NCBI GenBank assembly: GCA_003990745.1
Contig: RBNI01000449.1
Span: forward strand, 1-31,129
Direction: 5' to 3'
Length of the DNA: 31,129 bases
DNA from: Jimgerdemannia flammicorona
Taxonomy: Eukaryota > Mucoromycota > Endogonomycetes > Endogonales > Endogonaceae
Both the position numbers and the translations under genes were made by a program. The notes below the pieces were generated by a model. The model worked only from the letters and a program-made list of their open reading frames with translations. It was not told the origin of the DNA and searched no databases. Each line of letters opens with the position of its first letter. Within the stretch, counting starts at the first letter, position 1. Shown in pieces: positions 1-8,703 of the stretch.

Positions 1-1
1 G

Positions 2-646
2 AAGATCGAGGCTATTGCAGCCTACCCAAGACCCAGAACAACCACAGAAGTCCATACCTTCCTTAGACTGGCCAGCTACTACAGAAGATTCATCAAAGGA
101 TACTCCAACATTGCAGCACCTATCTACAAGCTACTGAAGAAGGAGACCAAATTCGAATGGACCAAGGAGTGCCAAGAAACCTTCAATGAACTCAAGACCA
201 GGTTGACCCAAGTACCCATCCTCAGAAGACCAGACTGGAATCTAGAATTCATCCTACAGACAGATGCAAGTACTATAGGACTTGGAGCAGTCCTAGCTCA
301 GAAGAAAGATGGACATGAATATATTATCTCCTATACAAGCCAAGGTACCCGCGGAGCAGAACAGAACTACGAGTCATACAAGCTTGAATGCTTAGCAGTA
401 GTCTGGGTAGTAGACAAGTTCCACTACTACCTAGCTGGAAAACACTTCACTATTCAAACAGACCATTCTGCTCTTGCCTGGCTATTCCACACTCTAAACC
501 CCAAAGGAATATATGCCAGATGGATTTACAGGCTGCAAGAGTATGACTATACTGTCAAGCACCACTCAGGAAAGACCAACACCAATGCCGATGCACTCTC
601 AAGGACACTCCAAAACACCTCCATCAAGACTATTCAACATGAATAA
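2..646 (+). CDS. pol: Family-1 copy A: pol fragment, end of reverse transcriptase plus RNase H
   Basis: The frame is open from the window edge to TAA at 644-646 and is the 3' part of a Ty3/Gypsy pol. The first ~65 residues are the RT thumb/connection, with a FLxLASYYRRFIKGYS motif (R where Gypsy elements have G, fitting GGA to AGA). RNase H follows: QTDAST gives the first acidic residue, YESYKLECLAVV the glutamate, and IQTDHSALAWL the next aspartate. RNase H removes the RNA strand during cDNA synthesis. The segment ends in NADALSR, the usual end of Gypsy RNase H. It is better preserved than the homologous segment of copy B (14890-15543). The integrase follows in the +1 frame, overlapping the stop by eight bases. 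The catalytic half of RT lies outside the window. Confidence 0.93.
   Translation, partial: KIEAIAAYPRPRTTTEVHTFLRLASYYRRFIKGYSNIAAPIYKLLKKETKFEWTKECQETFNELKTRLTQVPILRRPDWNLEFILQTDASTIGLGAVLAQKKDGHEYIISYTSQGTRGAEQNYESYKLECLAVVWVVDKFHYYLAGKHFTIQTDHSALAWLFHTLNPKGIYARWIYRLQEYDYTVKHHSGKTNTNADALSRTLQNTSIKTIQHE
639..646 (+). promoter_or_regulatory. Stop/start overlap ATGAATAA between RNase H and integrase
   Basis: The RNase H frame ends in GAA TAA while ATG AAT AAG opens the integrase frame one base over. The same eight bases occur at 15536-15543 in copy B. This suggests either coupled termination-reinitiation or a +1 frameshift to express integrase. The arrangement is seen directly; the mechanism is inferred. 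Confidence 0.6.
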
Positions 647-1886
647 GGAGCTATACTATGGATTAATTAGCTACCTTGGACAGCGGAAGATGCCCAACCA
701 CCTCGAACCCTGGACAATCACCATCATCAACTGGACTTGGAAACAGTTTGAATTAGACAACACTATACTCAGAAAAGGAGGAAAGCTAGTAATACCTGAA
801 CACAAGAAGTATCAAGTAATAAAGGAAGTACACGAGCAAGGACACTTAAGAGGAACCAATACATACGACAAGGCAAGAAGAACCATGTGGTGGCCCAAGA
901 TGGAAGAAGACCTGCACCAATTTGTTAAAGGGTGTAATAAGTGCCAAAAACAGAAACAAGATCAGCAAGACCAGGCACCCAGGTCATCAAGAATTGAGCC
1001 TATCCCCTTCCACCACATCGCAATGGATATCACTAGACCACTACCAGTAACACTATCAGGAAACTGCTATATTATAGTTATTGTAGACCTCTTTACCAAA
1101 TGGATAGAGGCAGGAGCATTACAAGAAGCCAATGCCCTCTTTATAGCCGACTTCCTGCACCGAGAAATCATCTGCCGCTACAAGACACCAAAGCAAATCA
1201 CAACAGACTACAGAACAGAATTTGTCAATAGATTCCATGAGATAATGTATCAGAAATACAAGATTCAGCACATCAAGACCACTGTGTACCACCCTCAAGG
1301 AAATGGACAGACAGAAAGAACCAACAAGACCCTCAAGAACATCCTAGCGAAGATCTCAGAGACATACGAGAATTGGGATAACTATCTCCCAACTGCCCTC
1401 TCTATCCTACAAGACATACAGTCACAGAGTACACATTTTACCCCAAGAGAGCTGCTCTTTGGAGAAGAAGATTCTGATAGAACCTCAGCCACAAATCTAG
1501 ACCTAACTTGGAGATGGGTTGATGCAGAAATCCGGAAACTACACCAAATCAGGAAGAAGGCTGAAGATTACATCATCAAGTCACAAGCACTGATAAGGAA
1601 GAATGTGGAAAAGAATCACAAGGCCCTAGAACCCATCCGAATTGGAGAAAAGGTTCTACTGTATCGAAATATGGTAGAAGCCTCATGGTCGCGAAAACTG
1701 GAGCCCAAATGAGAAGGACCCTTCTATGTGCAAGATATCAAGAGAACTACCTTCTGGCTTAGAAAAATCTCAGGGACTATACTGCCTACTATGGTACACA
1801 GGAACAGACTCAAGAAGTACTACAAACCTATACAAGAGAAGCAAAACGTGATGACCGCCCATGAGGTTCTAGTCCACAAATCATAA
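639..1886 (+). pseudogene. int: Family-1 copy A: integrase, near-intact, one internal stop
   Basis: Integrase inserts the cDNA copy into the genome. The N-terminal HHCC zinc site is visible (HEQGHLRG, then GCNKCQK), followed by the DDE core: MDIT, the second aspartate in TTDYRTEF, and the glutamate in NGQTERTNK. Copy B has TTDHGTEF at the second site, so Y and R here look like C-to-T and G-to-A changes. A TGA at 1710-1712 interrupts LEPK*EGPFYV; copy B keeps TGG there. The C-terminal GPFYV...TMVHRNRLKKYY region is the usual Gypsy integrase tail. I see no chromodomain. The frame can be followed upstream of 639, but the ATG at 639 overlaps the RNase H stop and is the natural start (about 415 residues). 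Confidence 0.9.
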
Positions 1887-2189
1887 CAGTATGTCCTGTG
1901 ACCTGCAGGCTATCTGTCTGGACCATTCTCTAAGAGATATGGCACTGGCAACTACTCATCTGTGAGACTTTCATAGTCAGAGGAGTTTGAACCATCAACT
2001 AATTAGTCAAGATCAGAATCAGGCCCTTGCTCTATATGAAGGGAGCAACCCTTCACCATTATACCAAAATACAAAGGGAAGACACCAGCCCATAAATACC
2101 ACATTTCAACCCCTTGCCAGAGGTTATGGGATCAGCAAATTTTTCAGGACTGGACCAATGAATAATGATGCTCAGGAAGATCCTTATTC
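1887..2189 (+). other. Family-1 copy A: region between integrase and polypurine tract
   Basis: About 300 bp lie between the integrase stop and the 3' LTR. Read in the integrase frame it looks protein-like, but TAA and TGA stops are shared by copies A and B (also 23638-23940). It is therefore either a true untranslated spacer or an integrase tail lost in both copies. An apparent frame at 1987-2295 crosses the LTR border and is not a gene. Confidence 0.5.
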
Positions 2190-2199
2190 AGGAGGAAGA
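2190..2199 (+). other. Polypurine tract, family-1 copy A
   Basis: AGGAGGAAGA sits immediately before the LTR start TGTAATGG and is the expected primer site for plus-strand DNA synthesis. Copy B has AGGAGGAAAA at 23941-23950. Confidence 0.85.
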
Positions 2200-2441
2200 T
2201 GTAATGGTGACCCCAGAATGATGACATCAGCACAGGAGACAGCCTTTCCTTGCAAGCCACCAGGTTGGAGCATGAGAAGATTATACAGCATATGAGATGA
2301 GCAATAATGACCAACTGTGAGTCATTGTGACTATAGCACAAGTATCCTGAAGAATATAAAAGAAGGATCAAGGAACCGCAGTAGCAGCAACCAACAAGAA
2401 CCACCAATCCCAAAATAGCTCAAAGACTTACCATAAACGAA

Positions 2442-3296
2442 ATGCCTGCTGTCCACCAAACCTCAAGGTCAAGGAGCCACCAAGGTACCTCAGTTGAAGA
2501 AAGGATGTTCCAAGACATCAGAAGAGCCATGAGGACCCACTCAAGAAGGACTCCTAGTGTCTATCTGGGCACTGCAGACCCTTATCACTTCATTCTCTAC
2601 TGCTGTGAAATGGAAACAAGGATCACCATTGCTACCAAATGCCTCCAAATATGGCAGGAGTATGAAATAGGAAACCTCCTCTGCCGGAAGTTCCCACAGG
2701 CCAGCACCCAAGAGCTACAAGATACCACTCCCATGGACATACGCGAAATGAGGACGGCTAAGAAGATCCATCAGATCTTTAGGCATGCACTATGGTCAAT
2801 CCCCAACTTGGAGTATGTTAGAGTCTCAGACTTCAGAGACCTGTCATCCCACCATATCAATGTACTAGAAGCCAGGGTGGCTACAGAAGCCCAGTCCACT
2901 ATCACCCTCAACAGCAAAGAAGTAGAAGACTTCTGGCACCCCATCCTCCAGGACAACCCAGACCAATTCCTGCAAGGATTGATCTCAGTATTCCAAGGCC
3001 CAAGCATCTGGGTCAGATCTCCCCAAGACCCCACATTTGTTTCTTATTTTGTGGAAGAGAACCTCATAGACTGGAGAGCTCCAGACCTTGTTCCCAATTT
3101 TCCCACCATAGCCGAACATGATGACGTCATCAGCGATGATGTCATCCCATGCAACTTCGACATACGCAAGATGCGCGACATACTTGAAGTACGTGAAATG
3201 AGTGACCAGCATGACAAATTCGCAGATCTCATCTCCTTCAGTGATGATGATGATAATGATGATGAAGCCCCCATGGCCCTGAACTTTCTGCTCTAA
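2442..3296 (+). CDS. LTR-encoded protein of unknown function, family 1 copy A (intact, 284 aa)
   Basis: This uninterrupted frame lies wholly inside the U3 region of the LTR, so each full element carries it twice. I do not recognise the family. The ATG is kept in the two other family-1 LTRs (10021, 24193). The N-terminus is basic and Ser/Arg/Gln-rich (residues 1-35); 40-210 is mixed helical-looking sequence with several aromatic and charged segments (EYEIGNLL at 73-80, IDWRAP at ~209-214); the C-terminus from ~225 is strongly acidic, with a run of aspartates at 268-274. I see no signal peptide, membrane segment or zinc motif, so it does not look like an envelope protein. The family-2 LTR protein (28900-29811, minus) aligns with it: IR...RxTP near the start, YxIGxLL, then a matching KxHQxF...IP...RV stretch. 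Its position, after pol on the genomic RNA and inside U3, recalls retroviral LTR accessory genes, but no function can be assigned. Confidence 0.75.
   Translation: MPAVHQTSRSRSHQGTSVEERMFQDIRRAMRTHSRRTPSVYLGTADPYHFILYCCEMETRITIATKCLQIWQEYEIGNLLCRKFPQASTQELQDTTPMDIREMRTAKKIHQIFRHALWSIPNLEYVRVSDFRDLSSHHINVLEARVATEAQSTITLNSKEVEDFWHPILQDNPDQFLQGLISVFQGPSIWVRSPQDPTFVSYFVEENLIDWRAPDLVPNFPTIAEHDDVISDDVIPCNFDIRKMRDILEVREMSDQHDKFADLISFSDDDDNDDEAPMALNFLL
3122..3129 (+). promoter_or_regulatory. CRE/ATF-type palindrome TGACGTCA in U3
   Basis: A perfect TGACGTCA lies inside the 3' end of the LTR frame, followed ~10 bp later by a related TGATGTCATC. The matching site in copy B's 5' LTR (10695-10702) reads TGACATCA, losing the CpG. 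It could be a bZIP factor site upstream of the TATA box, or simply codons for acidic residues; both are possible. Confidence 0.35.
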
Positions 3297-3310
3297 GTTC
3301 TTTGTTATAT

Positions 3311-3430
3311 TGGATAATGCCAGCACTGGTATTCTCATGTAACACCAGATAATGCCAGTACTAGTATTCTGAGGTGATGCGAAATTGTTCCAGCACCAGT
3401 ATTTTTGATGTGATACCAAATAATACCAGC
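3311..3430 (+). repeat. Diverged ~35-bp tandem repeats in U3, copy A
   Basis: About three units built around CCAG(C/T)AC...GTATTCT...TGATG(T) lie between the LTR gene and the TATA box. They are the diverged counterpart of the clean 35-bp array of copy B (10896-11035). Their position fits an enhancer or a spacer. Confidence 0.6.
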
Positions 3431-3505
3431 TCTGAAACTTAGTAGTTTTAGTTATTGGAATTTATATTTAGCTTTATATCTTAGCAACCATTGAATTATA
3501 TTTTG

Positions 3506-3538
3506 TATAAATACCCCTCTTATTTCCTCTGAAATAAA
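3506..3538 (+). promoter_or_regulatory. TATA box and AATAAA signal of family-1 LTR (copy A)
   Basis: TATAAATAC at 3506-3514 is followed by AATAAA at 3533-3538. The same pair occurs at 11178-11210 and 25349-25381. The signal is so near the TATA box that it probably lies before or at the transcription start, so it would be active only at the 3' LTR. Confidence 0.65.
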
Positions 3539-3744
3539 GTCAGTTCTACTCAGTGTAATATACACACTTCCTTACAAGCAATCTAAGAGATAACAAGATA
3601 GTTAAAGATAAGAAGTTTGAGGACTATAAGACCTTGGGAAGGCACTCCAATAAGAACTTGCTTATAACAACTTGAGTTAGTCTAAGAGATACACCTTGAA
3701 GAGAATCTGGTATATTTGAAGGACTCAGCGACCACTATGTGACA

Positions 3745-3855
3745 ATATATTAAGTCTCTAGTAATATCTACTATTCTAAAAAAGAAATGAGATGATTATA
3801 AAGTTAGTAATAAAAATTAATCTTAGATAAGAGATAATCAGATATCTATAGTAGA
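3745..3855. other. AT-rich flank between copy A and foldback element
   Basis: Very AT-rich sequence without readable frames. It includes the left copy of the foldback element's target duplication (3848-3855). Confidence 0.5.
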
Positions 3856-4217
3856 TAGTACTTCCAACAAATTGAATCAAAGGTCTAATTTGATTTGATT
3901 CAAATCAAATCAAAGATTCAATTTGATTTGAGATTTGATTTGAACCCTATTTTTGAAATATAATTACTTGACGAAAACATGTCCAAATTTAATATTCTTT
4001 AGCTTGTTAGATTCCCATATATAAGAGGAATCTAACAAGCTAAAGATCATTAATTTTGGACATGTTTTTGTTGAGTTATTAAATTTTGAAAAATAGGATT
4101 TGAATTGGACCCTCAATTCAATTTGATTCAAACTTGAAAAAATCCTAATTTGATTTGATTCAAATGATCCCCCAATTTGATTCAATTTTAATTGATTCAA
4201 TTCATTTGAGAGTACTA
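3856..4217. mobile_element. Foldback/MITE-like element 1 with target duplication
   Basis: The ends are TAGTACT...AGTACTA and the whole ~362 bp is a long imperfect palindrome. Its arms consist of AATTTGATTTGATTCAAAT-type runs, and the centre lies around the pair GCTTGTTAGATTCC / GGAATCTAACAAGC. It is flanked by ATAGTAGA on both sides (3848-3855 and 4218-4225; one more matching base makes 9 bp if the first T is excluded). An 8-bp duplication would fit hAT and 9 bp Mutator-type transposases. It has no coding capacity; the frames inside are artefacts. A relative lies at 26296-26686. Confidence 0.82.
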
Positions 4218-4225
4218 ATAGTAGA

Positions 4226-5600
4226 TGATTTAAAAATTAACTTACAGATCAGAGCCAATTTAGCAACTATCTACTACTATTAGTAATATCTCAAAAATAT
4301 AAATTTAGATTTCTGTAGACAGATTATATAATAGTTTGTTATATGTATAACAATAAGCTACTAGAGAATCTCAAAATACTTCTTAATAAGATAGAGTAGT
4401 TATAAAGTCAAGTCTGAGCCCAAATAATTAAAGCTCAAGAAGTAAAAGAAATACTATAATTAAAAGTAAAAGAATCAAGAGATCAAGATTAGAGATCAAG
4501 TTCTAATTTGGAAAAATATAATTAAAACTAATTTTATTACTAAACTAGAATTTAAATAGAAAGAATCTTATCTTATATACAATATCAGAAGAATAAGTAT
4601 TTATATAAAAAATATAGATAGATATATTTTGAAGACTTCAGTATATATTAATTATCTCAAAATATATCTACTATTTATATAATAATCCAAAAGATTGATT
4701 AACATCTTCAGACTCTTGTCCTCAGTTCCTTACAAGCCCTATCAGATCTCCTATCTTAGTTATATAAAATTAAGAGATACTGTCTCTAGTAGATCTAAAT
4801 ATATATATATATCAGAAGAATATTATCTTAGTATAATAGCTACTGCAGATTTACTAGCTATAGAATCTTTTAGACTCAAAATAAGCCTATATTATAAATA
4901 TTATCAATCTGTTACAAAATTATGCTACTGCTGTAAATAGACTCTATATAATCTATAAACAAAATATTACAATACTAATATAAGCTCAGTTATTTATAAA
5001 TAATATATAAAAGATAAATCTGGCTATCTATCAGAGTATTATCAGTTATATTAAAATTCTATTTTCTGAGAAAGAAGAATAAAGTAACTCTAATATATAT
5101 ATATAGAAAAAGATAATAATATAGATATAGATATAAAAGATACTTATAGATATTAGAATAATGACTAAAGAATAGTTTAAGATAGACTATCTTTAGTAAA
5201 GACTAATATAATAAGCAAATATATACTATAGTATAGCTAAATTATATTATAATGTACTAGCTCAATAGAGATAAATTATAAGATTGGGAATTGATATAGT
5301 TTGGCTTGAGCCTTCAGTTACTTTATTAAAAAGTAACAAAATATTCTAAGATTTCTAGTATCCTTATTGATATTTAATAGCATAATAGTTAAATCTAGAT
5401 ATAGTAGTCAATTTGTATATTGATTTTCTTAAAATAGTTCTTAGATATAGTAGTAATTTTATATAATGATTTCTGTATAGTGTGAGAGATTCTTTATATA
5501 TATGTTTTCTATGTAATAATCTCTATATAATATGATAATCTTAGTAATCTGACATAATATAGTAAATTAGCAGTATTTTATATTAGGCAGCAAGTTGGTA
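4226..5600. other. Unresolved AT-rich, heavily decayed region
   Basis: About 1.4 kb with almost no CpG and many stops on both strands. A short plus-strand open stretch at 4695-4940 ends in a cysteine pair (CYCCK), but I cannot assign it. By position the right part may be the lost protease/RT half of the minus-strand family-4 element whose dUTPase and gag lie at 5985-8237, but I could not find the catalytic motifs. Confidence 0.5.
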
Positions 5601-5604
5601 AATA

Positions 5605-5835
5605 ACTTGGTTTTGATGCAGATTCTTCTGATTTAGTGGGTTTCTTGGAAATAACTTCAGATAACAGATAACTTAATAACTTAGATAATACAGATTTTTC
5701 TTAAATTAGCAGACTTTTTAAATAATTTGAATAGTAGATAACTTGATAATTTTAGATAATACAGATTCTTTTTGAATTAGTAGGTTTCTTGAAAATAATT
5801 TAAATAACTTCAACTAGCAGATTCTTAAGCAAAGT
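5605..5835 (-). repeat. ~72-bp tandem repeats, probably coding, in family-4 element
   Basis: Three to four diverged units of about 72 bp (GCAGATTCTTCTGATTTAGT... on the plus strand). Read on the minus strand they look like repeats of about 24 residues, rich in Lys, Ser and Leu, in the polyprotein just downstream of the dUTPase. A multiple of three fits coding repeats. Confidence 0.5.
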
Positions 5836-5984
5836 TATATCAAAGACTGGCTTCATTTGTGCAAATGTAAGTTTACTGCGAAGTTATATCAAATAGACTA
5901 ACTTTATAATAAGATTTCTATAGCAGACTTCTTGAAAATAATGACTTTTCCTTAAGTAGTACTTGGTTTTTTCTTTGGTCTTAT

Positions 5985-6345
5985 CAGGGTACTTTTCTGT
6001 TGATCTAAAGGCTTTTTTTCCTCTATCAGAGAGTGATAGTTCATTTATTTCTTTCACTTTGAGATCATTGCATAATAGCTTGGGCAATTCATTTTCTACA
6101 TGTGATTTCAACAACCTTTTGTCTAGTATTATATAGTAGGACCTTAATCTCACCTTTGAATCTTTAGTCTACAACTCCTCTAGCTATATAGAGTCTTTCT
6201 TCTTTGGCCAGACTACTCCTTTCTGCAAAATAGATATAGGTTTCTTTAGGGACTTCCATTCTGACATCTGTGCAAATAGTTGCTTGCTTGCCTGATTCAA
6301 TAAGTTACTTCTATACTAGAGTAGAGATTATAGCCAGTATTGGAT
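5985..6345 (-). pseudogene. Family-4 dUTPase domain (decayed)
   Basis: The minus strand shows all five dUTPase motifs in order despite stops and a frameshift: TGYNLYSS (motif 1, D changed to N, ~6318-6341), ERSSLAK (motif 2), ARGVVDxRFKGE (motif 3), RKxIAQAIM (motif 4) and RGKKAFRST (motif 5, near 6000-6025). dUTPase converts dUTP to dUMP and keeps uracil out of new cDNA. The domain follows the gag zinc knuckle (6488-6529), so the order is gag-dUTPase as in family 2. Stops at the motif-3 and motif-4 positions can be explained by C-to-T or G-to-A changes. This makes a third dUTPase-carrying family in the window. It is not functional here. Confidence 0.78.
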
Positions 6346-6349
6346 TTAC

Positions 6350-8237
6350 ATACTTTATCTGAGATCTTTGTAGTAATATAGAATCTTTTGACCTTAATTT
6401 TCTTAGAGATTTCTTTTGAGTCATCTCCTATTATAATAATAGTATGTGAGAAGAATAGTTCTTTGTGGGTGTTGGTTTTCTTATCAGAGTATTTGAAGAC
6501 ATGTATTCTCTCTTCTTACAGTAGAAACATACTCTTTTCTTTATGAGTTCTTCTATTTTCTTATTAGACAGTTTCTTAAATCCTCTTTGTAGTCTTAAGA
6601 ACTTATTCTAAGATTTGTACTTCTTTTCAAATTGTCATCATTTATCTCCTTTATTATTGATTCTGTTATCTCTTGGTCTTTAGGCTGCAAGAATAGTATA
6701 TGCTCAGATGACAGCTTATCTTAAGCACTATTGCTCATATAGACAATCATAGAGTTGTCTTTATTTATATATTTTTTCTGATAATTATCCAGAGATAGCA
6801 TCAAAGAAATAAGTAGTTTTAGATTCTGTTTATAGTCTGCTCTCATCAGCTATATTCTGTCCTTATGATATTCAGAAGAGTTCTAGTCTTATAGTAAATA
6901 CTTCAAGATCTTCTTTTTCAACATTATAGAATTATAGGTTCTTGAGCTTGGTTCTGACTTCAGCAATATGGGTAGAGCTACAGAACTACTGAATAATTAG
7001 CTCTTTTAATTCTATGATAGCTGGGTGAGCTTTATAATTAAAGTGATCATTATCTCTATTACTTATAATAACTTCAATATAAGTTTCTCAGATAAGAGAG
7101 TATACTGGTAGATTATGCTACTACTGAGCTGCTGTACCTATAAAGTGTATAGTGATCTTTTCTACTTATGAGTCTGCAGTTATATAGAAATCTTCAATCT
7201 CATAGTATATATTATTGTTAAGGATACTGTCTTGACTCTGATTATCATTCTATCCATTGAAATAGTAATTGATATCAACTTGTCTACTTTACCTTCAAAT
7301 AGGGTGAGGTAAAGTCCTTTTGTAGACTTATTTGTTTCAATGCTGAAATAAAGAGCTTGAGTGAGAATAGCTACTTAATTAGCTAATACTACTATCTTAT
7401 TATTTGCTAATATCATTCTGCTGTCTCTATTGTCTATTTGGTAAGATAGTTAGATCTCATCTTCTTCTTCTATTGTTATAGTATATCAATTATAGTCTGG
7501 ACTTGATTCTTTTATAATATTGCTGAGGTAAGTGAGTCTGTAGGCTAGTAGTTTTGACAGAGTAACTGTTTGGTCTACTGTGATCTTTGATAGACTTGAT
7601 ATTCTTAGTGATGGTTCTGTAATAGTACTGGGGCCACCAATGTATGGTTCAGGGTTTTTTCAATTATCTTCCTAGATCTGAATAATATAGTGAGGATTTT
7701 ACTAGATCTGATAGCTTATGGTTTTTATTACTAAATTATTTTTACTTATATATAGAATTTCAATAATAGAAGTAGGATTTCTTTTAATAGGTGTAGTATC
7801 CCTTATAGTTCAAGAAAGTCTTGGCTTTATAGTAGCAATTATTTGGAAGTTTTTTTCAGAAAGTATTTGGTTGCAGTCTCAATGGATTCTCAGATATATT
7901 TCTTATAAAAGTGGCTACTAACTAGTTTGTTGAAATCCTCCTTAAGTTCAGAAGTATAGGGGACTTCTTTGTTGAGTATAAGGAAAGTATTGAATACTTC
8001 TTGGATAGTTTCATTGTTGAGTTTATCAAACTTCTCTTGGCTGGTGTGAGTTTTGGTTCACTTAGTGATAATTCTGTTGACTTTGTTGGCTTATATCTGA
8101 GGAGTATTCAAGGTGAAGATTTATCTTCATTATTACTGATAATATTAGTAATATTGACTAGTTCTGATTATTTATAGTAGATTCTTTTGAAGGAATATTG
8201 CTCATAGATAGAGAGTAACCATCTGCTACTACTAAAT
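6350..8237 (-). pseudogene. gag: Family-4 gag (decayed), with CCHC zinc knuckle
   Basis: From the LTR edge at 8238 the minus strand carries a stop-riddled gag. A nucleocapsid knuckle CFYCKKxxxM...N survives at 6488-6529, with the histidine and last cysteine mutated. Upstream, a stretch reading AEVRTKLKNL.FYNVEKEDLEVF matches the family-2 gag segment ESQVKLHNLKFDVHGKEEF (19466-19525), so both belong to one gag superfamily. The first bases after the LTR resemble the family-2 primer-binding region. Apparent plus-strand frames here, such as 7718-7921, are chance. Confidence 0.65.
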
Positions 8238-8703
8238 TGTAATAAAACTATATACTGATAAAATTAATATATTGCAATAATTAATAGTAACTATCAGCTC
8301 TAAGTTCTGAGTTCTTGAGGAAGTACTGAGTTTCAGTTGTATAATATGGCAGAGTCTAAGTATCACTTTTGGTTCTGATACTAGTAGGAATGACTGTGCT
8401 TGTATTTTAAGTTGATCAGACTCAGAATTATTAACAAATCAGATCTGAGAGATTTGTGATAAGAATACTGCTTTATTCTTATATTTAGAGAAAGTAGAGC
8501 TAAGATTACAATATACTCAATATAGAGAGTATTTATACATATTTTGAGATTATGACTAAATATAGTATACTGGATATATTTATATATAGTTATACTACTT
8601 TGGATAACTATAACTACTAGTTGAAAATTTTGTAGAAATTTCTGTAGAAATTTCTATAGGAATTTCTATAGGAAATTCCAGAGACTTATAATGATTTGTT
8701 ACA
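8238..8703 (-). repeat. Family-4 LTR, minus orientation (466 bp)
   Basis: Read on the minus strand it begins TGTAACAAATC, ends ATTACA, and contains TATAAATACTC and AATAAAGC in the right order. The plus-strand relative at 26181-26990 matches along its whole length. It contains a short array of 12-bp units (GAAATTTCTATA-like) near 8630-8690. Unlike the LTRs of families 1 and 2 it has no reading frame. Gag follows it, so it is the 5' LTR of the minus-strand element. Confidence 0.75.

Larger units (their letters stand above)
2200..3744 (+). repeat. Family-1 3' LTR of copy A (1545 bp), with a protein-coding U3
   Basis: The LTR begins TGTAATGG right after the polypurine tract and ends ...ACTATGTGACA. 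Homologous borders occur at 9779/11393 and 23951/25588. From 5' to 3' it holds a ~240-bp leader, an open reading frame (2442-3296), ~35-bp tandem repeats, a TATA box, an AATAAA signal and ~200 bp of R/U5. A 1.5-kb LTR is long for a Gypsy element, and the coding segment accounts for the extra length. The 5' partner of this LTR lies outside the window, so its target duplication cannot be checked. Confidence 0.9.

Noticed and set aside
1987..2295. 102-codon frame after the integrase
   Set aside because: It crosses the LTR border at 2200, and the matching frame in copy B (23738-24058) likewise crosses. No conserved start-stop logic; border artefact.
2442..3296. LTR protein as an envelope (env) gene
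   Set aside because: It has no signal peptide, membrane segment, glycosylation-rich ectodomain or cleavage site, and it lies inside U3 rather than between pol and LTR.
3964..4200. 78-codon minus-strand frame
   Set aside because: It lies inside the palindromic foldback element; the reading is a by-product of the inverted repeat. The same holds for 26339-26527.
3856..4217. Foldback repeats considered as a CRISPR-like array
   Set aside because: There are no regularly spaced repeats with unique spacers; the structure is a single long palindrome with target duplication.
4695..4940. 81-codon frame ending in CYCCK, considered as a zinc-knuckle gag
   Set aside because: Spacing does not fit CX2CX4HX4C and no neighbouring gag motifs are visible; left as unresolved decay.
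7718..7921. 67-codon plus-strand frame with hydrophobic residues (possible membrane protein)
   Set aside because: It lies opposite the decayed family-4 gag in AT-rich sequence; hydrophobic codons (Ile, Phe, Leu) are expected there.
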